In this document: positions 22,472 to 31,764 of the stretch, piece by piece
Position numbering within the stretch: position 1 is the first letter of the stretch
How the letters are laid out: each line of letters begins with the position of its first letter
Source: Drosophila pseudoobscura
Taxonomy: Eukaryota > Arthropoda > Insecta > Diptera > Drosophilidae
Reading direction: 5' to 3'
NCBI RefSeq assembly: GCF_009870125.1
Contig: NC_046680.1
Coordinates: forward strand, 15,333,501-15,397,500
Length of the DNA: 64,000 bases
Notes under the pieces: model-generated
The model's database searches: none
Told to the model about the DNA's origin: nothing
What the model saw: the letters and a program-made list of their open reading frames with translations, nothing else
Made by a program: the position numbers and the translations under genes

Positions 22472-23140
22472 ATGTCGAAAAATATAATTCTGTATGGAAT
22501 AGATATGAGCCCATGTGTTCGGGCTGTCCAGCTGACACTGAAGGCACTGGAGCTGCCGTACGAGTACAAGGAGGTGGACCTGCAGAGCGGAGAACATCTC
22601 AGAGAGGAGTTCCTGAAGAAGAACCCCCAGCACACAGTGCCAGTGCTGGATGACGACGGAACCATCATCTGGGACTCCCATGCTATAGTGATCTACCTCG
22701 TGGACAAGTATGGAAAGTCCGATGAGCTCTATCCAAAGGACCTGGCCAAACGGGCCGCCATCAACCAACGGCTGTTCTTCGATGCCAGCGTCCTCTTTCC
22801 CTCCCTGGCCAATGTCAGCGGGCCCTTCTGGGTGAACGGAGTGAAGGAGGTGCCGCAAGAGAAGCTCGACACCATCCATAGGGGTCTAAAGATGGTGGAA
22901 ACTTTCCTGGGCAGCAACAAATACCTCGTGGGCGACTCGCTGACACTCGCCGACATCTGCTGTGGACCCACGGTGACCTCACTGCCAGCAGCCGTGGATA
23001 TCGATCCTGCGGTGTATCCCAAGGTGACTGCTTGGGTGGAGCGCCTCAACAAGTTGGCCTTCTTTGAGCAAATCAACAGAGCCCCAGCAAAGAACTACTG
23101 CGACTTCCTCCGCAGCCAGTGGACCAAGCTGGGTGCATAA
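22472..23140 (+). CDS. GstE1: Epsilon-class glutathione S-transferase E1
   Basis: Intronless, 222 residues. Catalytic Ser13 sits in MSPCVRAV, where the Cys in place of the second Pro is characteristic of melanogaster GstE1. NPQHTVP, WDSHAI and LTLADICCGP mark the glutathione site and the C-terminal domain; the end QWTKLGA also matches GstE1. Known melanogaster GstE1 acts on DDT and on lipid peroxidation products such as 4-hydroxynonenal. It heads the plus-strand tandem array; an AATAAA lies just after the stop. Confidence 0.95.
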   Translation: MSKNIILYGIDMSPCVRAVQLTLKALELPYEYKEVDLQSGEHLREEFLKKNPQHTVPVLDDDGTIIWDSHAIVIYLVDKYGKSDELYPKDLAKRAAINQRLFFDASVLFPSLANVSGPFWVNGVKEVPQEKLDTIHRGLKMVETFLGSNKYLVGDSLTLADICCGPTVTSLPAAVDIDPAVYPKVTAWVERLNKLAFFEQINRAPAKNYCDFLRSQWTKLGA

Positions 23141-23333
23141 ATGTGGGAAATAAATTAAACCCAACCGAGAACATCTGTTTATTTAATATAAATTGGAGCT
23201 TACACAATTGTTTGTTCATTCAAATTCATTTGGGGACGCCTTTCTAGCTTTTCCCTGAAGCCCCATAAGTTTTGAGTCGGCAACGGCCTAGTTTCAGTAG
23301 CATTTGACTCTTGACTTCTCGTCTGTTCGGACC

Positions 23334-23993
23334 ATGTCGGATATTGTGCTGTATGGAATGGACATTAGTCCGCCGGTGAGGGCCTGTTTGCTGACTCTGC
23401 GAGCTTTGGGCTTGGCCTTCGAGTATAAGGAAGTCAATCTCTTCGCAGGGGAGCATCGTTCCCCAGAGTTTCTGCAGAAGAATCCCCAGCACACAGTCCC
23501 GTTGCTGGATGACGGCGGAGCACTCATTTGGGACTCGCACGCCATCGTCTGCTACTTGGTGGACAAGTATGCAAAGACGGACGAGCTCTATCCCAAGGAT
23601 CTGGTGAAGCGTGCCCAGGTCAATCAACGTTTGTACTTCGATGCTAGCATCTTGTTCATGGCCCTACGCAATATCAGTGTTCCCTACTTCCTCCACAATG
23701 TGAGCTTGGTGCCCAAAGAGAAGGTGAACAATGTAAGCGAAGCCTATGGACATCTGGAGACATTCCTGGGCGAAAGTCCTTACGTCACAGGCGATACCCT
23801 AACCGTAGCGGACCTGTGTTGTGCGGCTACGGCTGCCTCGCTGGCCGCAGTCCTCGACCTGGACACAGTGAAGTATCCCAAGATCGCGGCTTGGCTGGAA
23901 CGCATCTCTAAGCTGCCCCACTATACGGAGGACAACCTGCGGGGCGCGAATAAGTACATTGGCATGCTAAAGGGATCTTTGACCATTGTGTAA
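23334..23993 (+). CDS. GstE2: Epsilon-class glutathione S-transferase E2
   Basis: Intronless, 219 residues, starting MSDIVLYGMDISPPVRAC. The frame is open upstream but without another ATG, so 23334 is the start. Catalytic Ser is in ISPPVR; NPQHTVP, WDSHAIVCYLVDKY and LTVADLCC are conserved. The C-terminal part matches melanogaster GstE2 best among the epsilon genes I recall (ILFMALRNISVPYFL). Cytosolic detoxification enzyme, next to GstE1 in the same orientation. Confidence 0.95.
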   Translation: MSDIVLYGMDISPPVRACLLTLRALGLAFEYKEVNLFAGEHRSPEFLQKNPQHTVPLLDDGGALIWDSHAIVCYLVDKYAKTDELYPKDLVKRAQVNQRLYFDASILFMALRNISVPYFLHNVSLVPKEKVNNVSEAYGHLETFLGESPYVTGDTLTVADLCCAATAASLAAVLDLDTVKYPKIAAWLERISKLPHYTEDNLRGANKYIGMLKGSLTIV

Positions 23994-24344
23994 TAGCTAA
24001 AGTGTTCTGTTGGATAGATACATCTCATATCTTTTAAAATAAGAATTGACATGGTTTTACGGTCGTGACAATACAGCCAGCCGGCATTTTTATCAGTCCA
24101 AATTTATTAATCTACACAAATAAACATGAAATTTTGACCAAACCTGATTGTGTTGATGTTCTCGGACTTTCCATTAGTTAAGCGCCGAAAGAGAGAGCTT
24201 TTACCCATGATGTGTCACCATCAAAGAGGGAATTTCAACATCGAAGAGTGAGCAGACGGCACGCCACTCCACTCCACTCCCTTATAAAGTGCAGAGTCAG
24301 CATAGCATTGCAAAGCTCTCTTCGGACAGCGTCTCTTCCGAGAC

Positions 24345-24352
24345 TATATAAA
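24345..24352 (+). promoter_or_regulatory. TATA box of GstE3
   Basis: TATATAAA about 70 bp before the ATG at 24417, in a good position for a start site near 24377. Confidence 0.55.
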
Positions 24353-24416
24353 GCGCACAAGGTTGGACGAATGAACCATAGAACAGTCTCGTCTCTTACC
24401 AACTCCGAGCAACAAT

Positions 24417-25085
24417 ATGGGAAAACTTACTCTTTACGGCATCGATGGAAGTCCGCCAGTGCGCTCTGTGCTCCTCACCCTGAACGCCTTGGGTCTGCCC
24501 TTCGAGTACAAGGTGATCAATCTGTTTGGCGGCGATCATCTCAAGCCGGAATTCCTCAAGATGAACCCCCTGCACACCGTGCCCACACTGGACGATGATG
24601 GCTTCTACTTGTACGACAGTCACGCCATCAATGCCTACCTAGTGGCCAAGTACGGCAAGAACGACAAGGAGTCTCTCTACCCCAAGGATCTCCAGCAGCG
24701 GGCGATCGTGGATCAGCGTTTGCACTACGACTCCAGTGTTTTTGGCAGCACCGCCAGGGCAATCACGTTTCCCCTGATTAGGGAAAACCAAACCGAAATC
24801 GCCCAAGCCAAAATCGACGCGCTTTCGGGTGTCTACGAGACTCTGAATTTGTTCCTAAAGAGCACCGATTACTTGGCTGGAAATAACCTGACGATTGCCG
24901 ACTTCAGCGTCATCGCTGTCCTGTCGGGCATGGTGGTTTTCCTCGAAGTGGATGCCAGAAAATTCCCCAATCTGGCGGGCTGGGTTCAGCGTATTAAAAA
25001 GTTGCCCTACTACGAGGAGGCCAATGGATCGAAGGTTACTCAGTTCACAGATTTCCTCAAGAGCAAGAATTTTACAATTGTTTGA
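24417..25085 (+). CDS. GstE3: Epsilon-class glutathione S-transferase E3
   Basis: Intronless, 222 residues. MGKLTLYGIDGSPPVRSV is the melanogaster GstE3 start; the glutathione motif is NPLHTVP rather than NPQHTVP, and YDSHAI replaces WDSHAI. A two-residue insert (KES before LYPKDL) is shared only with the gene at 26758. The end, LKSKNFTIV, is typical of E3/E4. The first half is nearly identical in DNA to the 26758 gene while the rest has diverged. Cytosolic GST; TATA-driven. Confidence 0.93.
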   Translation: MGKLTLYGIDGSPPVRSVLLTLNALGLPFEYKVINLFGGDHLKPEFLKMNPLHTVPTLDDDGFYLYDSHAINAYLVAKYGKNDKESLYPKDLQQRAIVDQRLHYDSSVFGSTARAITFPLIRENQTEIAQAKIDALSGVYETLNLFLKSTDYLAGNNLTIADFSVIAVLSGMVVFLEVDARKFPNLAGWVQRIKKLPYYEEANGSKVTQFTDFLKSKNFTIV

Positions 25086-25867
25086 GATTCTTTTAAATAA
25101 TTTTAGTTTGTAGCAATACTCGTATTTGAATAAATTTAAATTTATGTATTTATTCAGTCTTTGTCCTGAGCATTAATTTCAGAAGCTTACAGAAAATACA
25201 ACTTTTCGTTTGGATAAAAAAATTGACTAAAAAACGTCAACAGTTTGTTGTAAAAGTAAAGAGAGAAAGCTTTTCCACACTTCAAAGGTGCCTAGTCATT
25301 AAAGCTCGCTCCCAAGGTAACGAGGCAATATTGACATTGAACATTCATAAATATTTCACGTATTGGCAGTAAATAACAGTGACGCTTATGTTTCTCTTTG
25401 GAAACAACTGGTAAATCATAAAGGCACTTTCAATCCCTCTTAAGTTAAGAGAAGCTAGCCCCAAGCTGTTCTGAAAAAACCACAACTATGCCTCATTTTG
25501 TTTGTTCCATTCGAGTAAAAGACGGACGATCCATGTACCATTGGACTATTAACATTTTAAAGTACATTATCTGTCTTTCTTGATTACGTAGGCAGAAGAG
25601 GCGCCTTTGGGGAGCCACATGCGTGGACATTCAAAGGACGACCTGTTTGTCATGCAATGTGTTCCCATACCTGTCTTTGGTTCATGCATTTTTAAACGCA
25701 GCTAATTAAAGAAAAAATCGAATTTGTTGACAGGCACTTTTCCATGCCAACTGAAAGGACGGAACTTATTAAATAGTCATTACCTGGTTGACAGTTCCCA
25801 CGTTCGGGGGCAATATATAAGCCCGTTTAAGTGCGGGAGCTGCTAGTCAGTTATCAGAAGTTCAACC
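25086..25867. other. Spacer before GstE4
   Basis: AT-rich, no gene. Contains the GstE3 AATAAA (near 25128) and the GstE4 core promoter at its end. Confidence 0.55.
25814..25854 (+). promoter_or_regulatory. TATA box and initiator of GstE4
   Basis: TATATAA at 25814-25820 and a TCAGTT initiator at 25849-25854, spaced as in a standard arthropod core promoter. The resulting 5' leader would be only about 18 bases. Confidence 0.6.
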
Positions 25868-26533
25868 ATGGGTAAGATTTCGCTGTACGGCTTGGACGCC
25901 AGTCCACCCACCCGGGCTTGCCTGCTCACCCTGAAGGCCTTGGAGCTGCCCTTCGAGTACGTCTTCGTGAATCTACTTACTAAAGAGAACTTCGCCGAGG
26001 ACTACATGAAGAAGAATCCCCAGCATACGGTGCCCATGCTGCAGGACGATGATGACTACATATGGGACTCGCATGCAATCATGGCCTATCTGGTGGGAAA
26101 GTACGCGGAGACCGACGAACTGTACCCCAAGGACCTTCTGCAGCGGGCTGTGGTCGATCAACGGATGCACTTCGAGTCGGGGGTCATCTTCGAGGGCGCC
26201 CTGCGTCGTCTCACCAGGCCGGTGCTGTTCCTTGGCGGCACCACCCTGCCTCAGGCCAATGTAGACCAAGTCAACGAGGTCTACGACTTCTTGGAAACGT
26301 TTCTGGATAACGACTTTGTGGCCGGTGATCACCTGACCATTGCCGACTTCAGCATTGTGTCGAGTATCAGCTCGCTCGGCGTCTACTTAGAGCACGATCC
26401 GGTGAAGTATCCCAAGACAACAGCCTGGCTGGAGCGCCTCAAGGAGCTGCCCTACTATGAGGAGGCGAACGGCAGTGGAGCTACCCAGTTCATGCAGCTT
26501 ATAAAGTCCAAGAACTTCACCATCGTGCCCTAG
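25868..26533 (+). CDS. GstE4: Epsilon-class glutathione S-transferase E4
   Basis: Intronless, 221 residues. The start MGKISLYGLDASPPTRACL is the same as in melanogaster GstE4 as I recall it, with Thr in SPPTR. NPQHTVP, WDSHAI and LTIADFSIVSSISS are conserved; the protein ends SKNFTIVP. Cytosolic glutathione transferase. Its position between E3 and the second E3-like gene means that the E3 duplicates are not adjacent. Confidence 0.95.
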   Translation: MGKISLYGLDASPPTRACLLTLKALELPFEYVFVNLLTKENFAEDYMKKNPQHTVPMLQDDDDYIWDSHAIMAYLVGKYAETDELYPKDLLQRAVVDQRMHFESGVIFEGALRRLTRPVLFLGGTTLPQANVDQVNEVYDFLETFLDNDFVAGDHLTIADFSIVSSISSLGVYLEHDPVKYPKTTAWLERLKELPYYEEANGSGATQFMQLIKSKNFTIVP

Positions 26534-26757
26534 GGTAAACATCGGGAGAACCAAACCCGACCCCGCACAGAGAGCACGCAGAGAGAGTTAAACCCCTAGT
26601 TCGAGCACTCCAAAGAGCACCAGAGAAGCACCTTCCTCAGTGCACCGAGCTTTGCAGTACAGTACTCATCGAAGCTCTCTCCCCGCTCTAAAAAATTAGT
26701 CCACAAACGAGAATAAGTAGAAAGTGCAACCATTGGGTGCGTTCACTTCGAGGCAGA

Positions 26758-27426
26758 ATGGGAAAGCTAATACTTTATGGCATGGATGCCAGCGCCCCGG
26801 TTCGTTCGGTGATACTGACCCTGAACGCCTTGGGTCTGCCCTTCGAGTACAAGGTGGTCAATCTGCTGGCCAAGGAGCAGCTCAAGCCGGAATTCCTCAA
26901 GATGAACCCCCTGCACACCGTGCCCACACTGGACGACGACGGCTTCTACGTGTACGACAGTCACGCCATCAATGCCTACCTAGTGGCCAAGTACGGCAAG
27001 GACGGCAAGGAGTCTCTCTACCCCACGGATCTCCAGCAGCGGGCAATCGTCGACCAGCGTATGCACTACGACTCTAGCGTTGTGGGTAGAACCCTGCGGG
27101 CCATAACATTTCCGCTGTTCCGTCTGAACGAGACCCAAATCCCCAAGGCCAGGATCGATGCTCTTGCGGACGTGTACACCACCCTGGAGACATTCCTGAA
27201 TAGAAACGAGTACATCGCAGGGAAGCATCTGACTATTGCCGACTTTCACATCATCGCTATCCTGTCAACCATTGAGATATTCCTGGCAGTGGATGCTGGC
27301 AAGTATCCGAAGCTGTCCGCCTGGATGCAGCGCATAACCGAACTGCCGTACTACGCAGAAAGCAACGGTAACCGACTGGTGCAGTGTGCCACATTTTTTA
27401 AGAGCAAAAATTTTACAATTGTCTAA
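26758..27426 (+). CDS. GstE3-like glutathione S-transferase (extra copy)
   Basis: Intronless, 222 residues from the ATG at 26758 (the frame is open further up but has no earlier ATG that fits). It shares with the gene at 24417 the NPLHTVP and YDSHAI variants and the KES insert, and two long DNA runs are identical between them (56 bp at 26881-26936; 50 bp at 26951-27000). The C-terminal half is much more diverged. The active-site loop is ASAPVRS: Ala follows the catalytic Ser where all neighbours have Pro or Cys-bearing SPP/SPC. I recall no melanogaster gene in this position with these traits, so it is probably a lineage-specific duplicate. Confidence 0.9.
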   Translation: MGKLILYGMDASAPVRSVILTLNALGLPFEYKVVNLLAKEQLKPEFLKMNPLHTVPTLDDDGFYVYDSHAINAYLVAKYGKDGKESLYPTDLQQRAIVDQRMHYDSSVVGRTLRAITFPLFRLNETQIPKARIDALADVYTTLETFLNRNEYIAGKHLTIADFHIIAILSTIEIFLAVDAGKYPKLSAWMQRITELPYYAESNGNRLVQCATFFKSKNFTIV

Positions 27427-28150
27427 ACGTCTGTAGCCAAGTTTTCTCAATAAATACGTATATTCGCTGTAGCTGTAGCTGAAGCTTAGCTGACCTCAAA
27501 ACTAATTTCACACTGACTCTGTAGAGTTGTTGGAAAATGTCTACATATTTATATCTATTGAAGATTTGCTTTCGTAAATGCAGGCGATGGTCGAGTGGAA
27601 AGCTCTGGAATTCGAGCTTCGCAGAACTCGAACCAGCAGCTTTCTGGACAGAAGGTAATTAAAAACCCAACAGCAGTTTTCATATGAATTGAAATTTCAT
27701 ACCTTGTCTGTATCCAGGAAGAGTTCCACTCGAGTTCATTGTTTGTTCAGATTTACTTCAGAATCGGCACAAACAACTGATAGTCGCTTATCGGTCTGCT
27801 CGGTGTTCGGTGAAGTCAGTAATCGGAAATCAGCAATGACTGGGCACATCACACTCTTTGTCTACTCTTAAATGTGACATTCTCTTAGGCCTGTTTTTGG
27901 CGAGCTCTTTCCGTCGGTATCTATGACTTGTTGTCAGGTGCCTGCTATGTGGGCGTGGATGTACATATGTATTTACTTGCACTTTGACCTCAGCTATTGT
28001 GTTCATTATTGTATTAATTTCACGATTCGGGGTACTCTTACGAGTGCAAATTTCTCTTATTCCAGTTGTTTCTCTTTACTAGCACTCTATAAAATGGCTG
28101 GTTACCAGCTGCCAGTTGATCATTAGCCAACCAAGCTCTCTAACGACAAT
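27427..28150. other. Spacer before GstE5
   Basis: No gene. A short segment at 27579-27645 has a tRNA A-box match but no valid B box or cloverleaf, so I do not call a tRNA. In melanogaster the E5-E8 genes are closely packed; here there is only DNA without reading frames of GST type. Confidence 0.5.
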
Positions 28151-28819
28151 ATGGTTAAGTTAACTTTGTACGGAGTGAATGCCAGCCCCCCCGTTCGAGC
28201 TGTGAAGCTGACGTTGGCGGCCTTGAACCTGCCCTACGACTTTGTGAATGTCAATCTCGCGGGTCTCGAGCAACTGTCGCCCGAGTATGTAAAGAAGAAT
28301 CCACAGCACACGGTACCCACTTTGGAGGAAGACGGCCACTTCATTTGGGACTCGCATGCAATCATCGCCTATCTGGTGTCCAAATATGCCGATAGTGACA
28401 GTCTGTACCCCAAGGATCTGCTGCAGCGGGCCGTGGTCGATCAGCGTCTACATTTCGAGAGCGGAGTGGTCTTTGCCGATGGCCTGAGGAGCATCACGAA
28501 GCCTCTATTGTTCTTTAATCAGAAAGTTATTCCCAAAGAGAGGCATCAAGCCATTGTCGAGATCTATGACTTCGTGGAGACCTTCCTAAAGGACCAGGAC
28601 TACATTGCTGGAAATCAGCTGACCATAGCGGACTTCAGCCTTGTGTCCACCATCACCTCGCTGGAGGCCTTTGTCGGCATCGATCGCGCCAAATATGTGA
28701 GAACTAGTGCCTGGATCAAGCGTCTGGAACAGCTCCCCTACTACGAGGAGTCCAATGCCAAAGGTGTCCGGGAATTGTTTGCCATTATCAAGCAAACAAA
28801 TTTCAGCTTTGCATCGTGA
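28151..28819 (+). CDS. GstE5: Epsilon-class glutathione S-transferase, E5 type
   Basis: Intronless, 222 residues. MVKLTLYGVNASPPVRAVK and the ending NFSFAS match melanogaster GstE5 best within the E5-E8 group. Catalytic Ser in ASPPVR, NPQHTVP, WDSHAIIAYLVSKY and LTIADFSLVSTITS are all present. It is the sole member of the E5-E8 group in the window, so it may stand for the whole group in this species. Two AATAAA signals follow near 28855. Confidence 0.88.
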   Translation: MVKLTLYGVNASPPVRAVKLTLAALNLPYDFVNVNLAGLEQLSPEYVKKNPQHTVPTLEEDGHFIWDSHAIIAYLVSKYADSDSLYPKDLLQRAVVDQRLHFESGVVFADGLRSITKPLLFFNQKVIPKERHQAIVEIYDFVETFLKDQDYIAGNQLTIADFSLVSTITSLEAFVGIDRAKYVRTSAWIKRLEQLPYYEESNAKGVRELFAIIKQTNFSFAS

Positions 28820-29549
28820 TCCAGCTGTAAATTTATATGCTGCTCATATTTCACAATAAATACAATAAACAATAGTTCAAATGGGAAAACACTTTTATTA
28901 TAAGACCCTCCCCTTGACATTCATGCTGGTACCAGATAATGGAAACAAAGCGAAAATATTTACAAGATCTAGAAACGATTCTCATCCAATTAAATTGTGA
29001 TGTCCTTCGCCTCTGAGCGAGGCTCCTCTGTCATTCGGCTTCGTCTGGCCGTCAGGTCCCAGAATCGTAGAACAAATACAGCTTTGGCGAGGCACAGTCG
29101 GTCCCAATCTCTGGAAAAATATGCTTCGTCGCGCCCAAGGCATACAATTTGTTATTGTATTCGTTTCGGAGAGGGGACCGACTTTAAAGCATCGCCAAAG
29201 ACTGTATATCTAGGTTGTTTTGTAACAAATCGATTTCAAACCACTTGATTCATACGAATTCTTATCAATGCGATAAGGTCCGACCAAACAGCTTGAGCAA
29301 CGCATGTTTGGCCAAGAGTTTACAAGGGTATATTGCATTCATACTCGTAGGTAATAGTACAGAAGGTAGATAGGCGTTATCACGAAATATATACAAATAT
29401 GTTATCGGAAAGAGTTTAATTGGACAAATCGCGGCAATTTGATCTATTTATAACTCATTCCACTTAACGCACAAAAAATAAATCTGACTAGCGATTAGCA
29501 AATCTGTCTTATGGTCGGACTGTAGTACTTTTATATACGTAACGAATAT

Positions 29550-29584
<35 letters not shown>

Positions 29585-29822
29585 ATGAATATGAATATGA
29601 TAAGGAGCGAAGAGAATCTAATGGGTAACATGGAACAATCTGGATTACGTAAACTACGAGTGCTGGCATTTGTGGCGAAATATTCGAAAAAGCTCCGGTT
29701 TGTGGAATAATACATGCACATGTGATTAATTTTAAAAAAAAGCACTGAGCTCGATTGAGTGCTTTGCGGGGTACTTAGTTTAGTTTTAAATCGACACTCG
29801 CAGCTTGTAGACGTTGGAAATA
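28820..29822. other. Spacer between GstE5 and GstE9
   Basis: No gene. Holds an (AT)n run at 29552-29581 and GAATAT repeats just after. GstE6, E7 and E8, expected here from melanogaster, are absent; no remnants were recognised. Confidence 0.55.
29552..29581. repeat. (AT)n microsatellite
   Basis: Fifteen AT units without interruption, read directly. Confidence 0.9.
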
Positions 29823-30488
29823 ATGGGAAAACTAGTGCTGTACGGCTTAGAGCCAAGTCCGCCTGTGAGGACCTGCAAAATGACGCTGGATGCACTACAG
29901 CTTCAGTATGAATTCAAGCTGGTTAATCTGCTTGCTGGTGAGAACAAGACCAAGGAGTTCAAGCTGAAGAATCCCCAGCACACAGTGCCCATGCTGGAGG
30001 ACGATGGCAAAACTATTTGGGAGAGCCATGCCATCTGCGCTTATCTGGTTCGGAAGTATGCCAAGGATGATGCCCTGTACCCCAAGGACTTCTATAAGCG
30101 CGCCGTCGTGGATCAACGCTTGCACTTCGAGTCGGCTCTGCTGTTCCAAAACTGCATTAGGAATATCGCACTTCCGCTGTTCTTCCGCGATGAGACGGAA
30201 GTTCCGAGATCCAAGATCGACGCTATATACGAAGCCTACGACTTTTTGGAGGCCTTCATTGGCGCCGAGTTGTACCTGTGCGGAGCCAGCGTAACCATAG
30301 CCGATTTTAGTGTGATATCGTCGGTCTCCAGTTTGGTGGGTCTGGCGCCCATTGACCCGAAGCGCTATCCAGGACTCAGCGCTTGGTTGGCCCGAATGGC
30401 CGGACGACCCAACTACCAGTCGAACAACGGCAACGGCGCACAGATGTTGATTGACATGTTTAATGCGAAAATCACAAAGATAGTGTGA
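29823..30488 (+). CDS. GstE9: Epsilon-class glutathione S-transferase E9
   Basis: Intronless, 221 residues from the ATG in AATAATGGG (29823). MGKLVLYGLEPSPPVRTCK, NPQHTVPMLEDDGK, the variant WESHAICAYLVRKYAK (Glu for Asp) and the ending MFNAKITKIV all match melanogaster GstE9. The C-terminal domain has VTIADFSVISS. Last gene of the plus-strand array; its AATAAA at about 30541 lies some 330 bp from the end of imd, which runs towards it. Confidence 0.95.
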   Translation: MGKLVLYGLEPSPPVRTCKMTLDALQLQYEFKLVNLLAGENKTKEFKLKNPQHTVPMLEDDGKTIWESHAICAYLVRKYAKDDALYPKDFYKRAVVDQRLHFESALLFQNCIRNIALPLFFRDETEVPRSKIDAIYEAYDFLEAFIGAELYLCGASVTIADFSVISSVSSLVGLAPIDPKRYPGLSAWLARMAGRPNYQSNNGNGAQMLIDMFNAKITKIV

Positions 30489-30875
30489 CTTTTGCAGGTG
30501 AAAGCGTATTTTTTAAGGTCAAACATGAGATTGATTATGCAATAAAACGTTTAGTAAACAGTGCTTCAAAATTCAAAATTCATTTTTTAGTACATTGTAT
30601 GTTTGTGGTTATGTGGGCCCTTTTACGAAAAAATATCACATCTTAAAGGCAAACTGGTTTATAAATGATTTAGGACAAAGTTCTATGTACTTATTCGAAT
30701 GTTTGGATTATTTAAACAAATATTGCACAAATGGTTGAATGCTGGCCTCTCTCTCTCTCCCTTTCAAAGAGAGTAAACAAAGCATTGAATAAAGCTTGCT
30801 CTTTCCAAGGGGGTTGATCGTTGAAAGAGTGCATCGTATAGATCATTTTCGTTTGGAGTGGACGTGATCATTCAG

Positions 30876-31764
30876 CTAACTGTTCGTCTTGCGCTTCTCT
30901 AATGCCTTCCAAACCAGTTTCAAGCGCTGCACGCAATCGCGATGCTGTGACTCCCAAAGCAGCGTTGTGAGTCGTCCGACGGTAGCCACGCCGCTCTCAG
31001 AGCTCCGTACCCATTGGAGCAGAAGTTGGTAAATCACCTGGAAAAACCAGAAACAACCAGAGCGTCATTCACTAGAATTCATACAGTTTTGGATGTCTCA
31101 CCTCTTTGATATTGCCGTGCATTTGATGATCAATTATGGCCTGGTCAATCTGGCCCTCAGAATGGCCCAAGTCCCGCATCACCTGCTTCCATCCCTCGCC
31201 CAAATGAGTAGCCACCGCGTCCAGCAGCCGCGGATCCGGCTCATCCTGAGACTGCATCATGGCCACTATGCTGACAGTCTTGCGCGTACCATTGGAACGT
31301 TTACCGTCTGGCGAGACCGCCAGCTCGTCAATTGTGCCTGTACTGCTCTTCCGCGAGCTGCTGGCGCTTAGATTTTGGTTAAAGTTGTACACGGAGCCAA
31401 AGTGTAGATTGCTTGCATTTGAGAAGTTCATAACCACCTGTTGCTGTGCACTGTGGACGTTCATGGTGTTGTTCGTGTTGACTGTGCTGAGGTCCCCGCC
31501 GGTTCCAGGAATGTTAGCGGACTGCACAACATCCATGGAATTGTAGTTTGGGTCCGAAAGCTCCCGCAATACCGATTCCGTCAGATCCGCTGAGGCTGTC
31601 GGGGTATTGATGGACGGCAGCGCCAAGGCTCCACTATTATTGTTATCTGCCTCGCTATCATGGACAGGCGCTGCATCTGTTTCCAGTCGCCCCTCAGATT
31701 GCATACTTGGTGCCTCCTTGCTACCGCCAAATATGTTGGGCAGCAAGTTCTTCAGCTTCGGCAT
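30876..31764 (-). CDS. imd: Immune deficiency adaptor IMD
   Basis: Exons 31764-31102 and 31037-30876, split by a 64-bp intron, encode 274 residues (melanogaster IMD has 273). The N-terminus holds the DREDD caspase site LETD at 27-30 followed by AAPV, the IAP2-binding motif exposed on cleavage. [10 protein letters not shown] at 119-128 is the cryptic RHIM-like segment used for amyloid signalling. A death domain spans about 178-262 and binds FADD. IMD relays peptidoglycan sensing by PGRP-LC/LE to Relish and to JNK. It lies tail-to-tail with GstE9; a DRE-like site is upstream. Confidence 0.97.

Noticed and set aside
27579-27650. tRNA-like A box (TGGTCGAGTGG) with a downstream GAACTCGAACC
   Set aside because: The B box does not fit GGTTCRANNCC and I could not fold a cloverleaf with an acceptor stem; at most a tRNA remnant.
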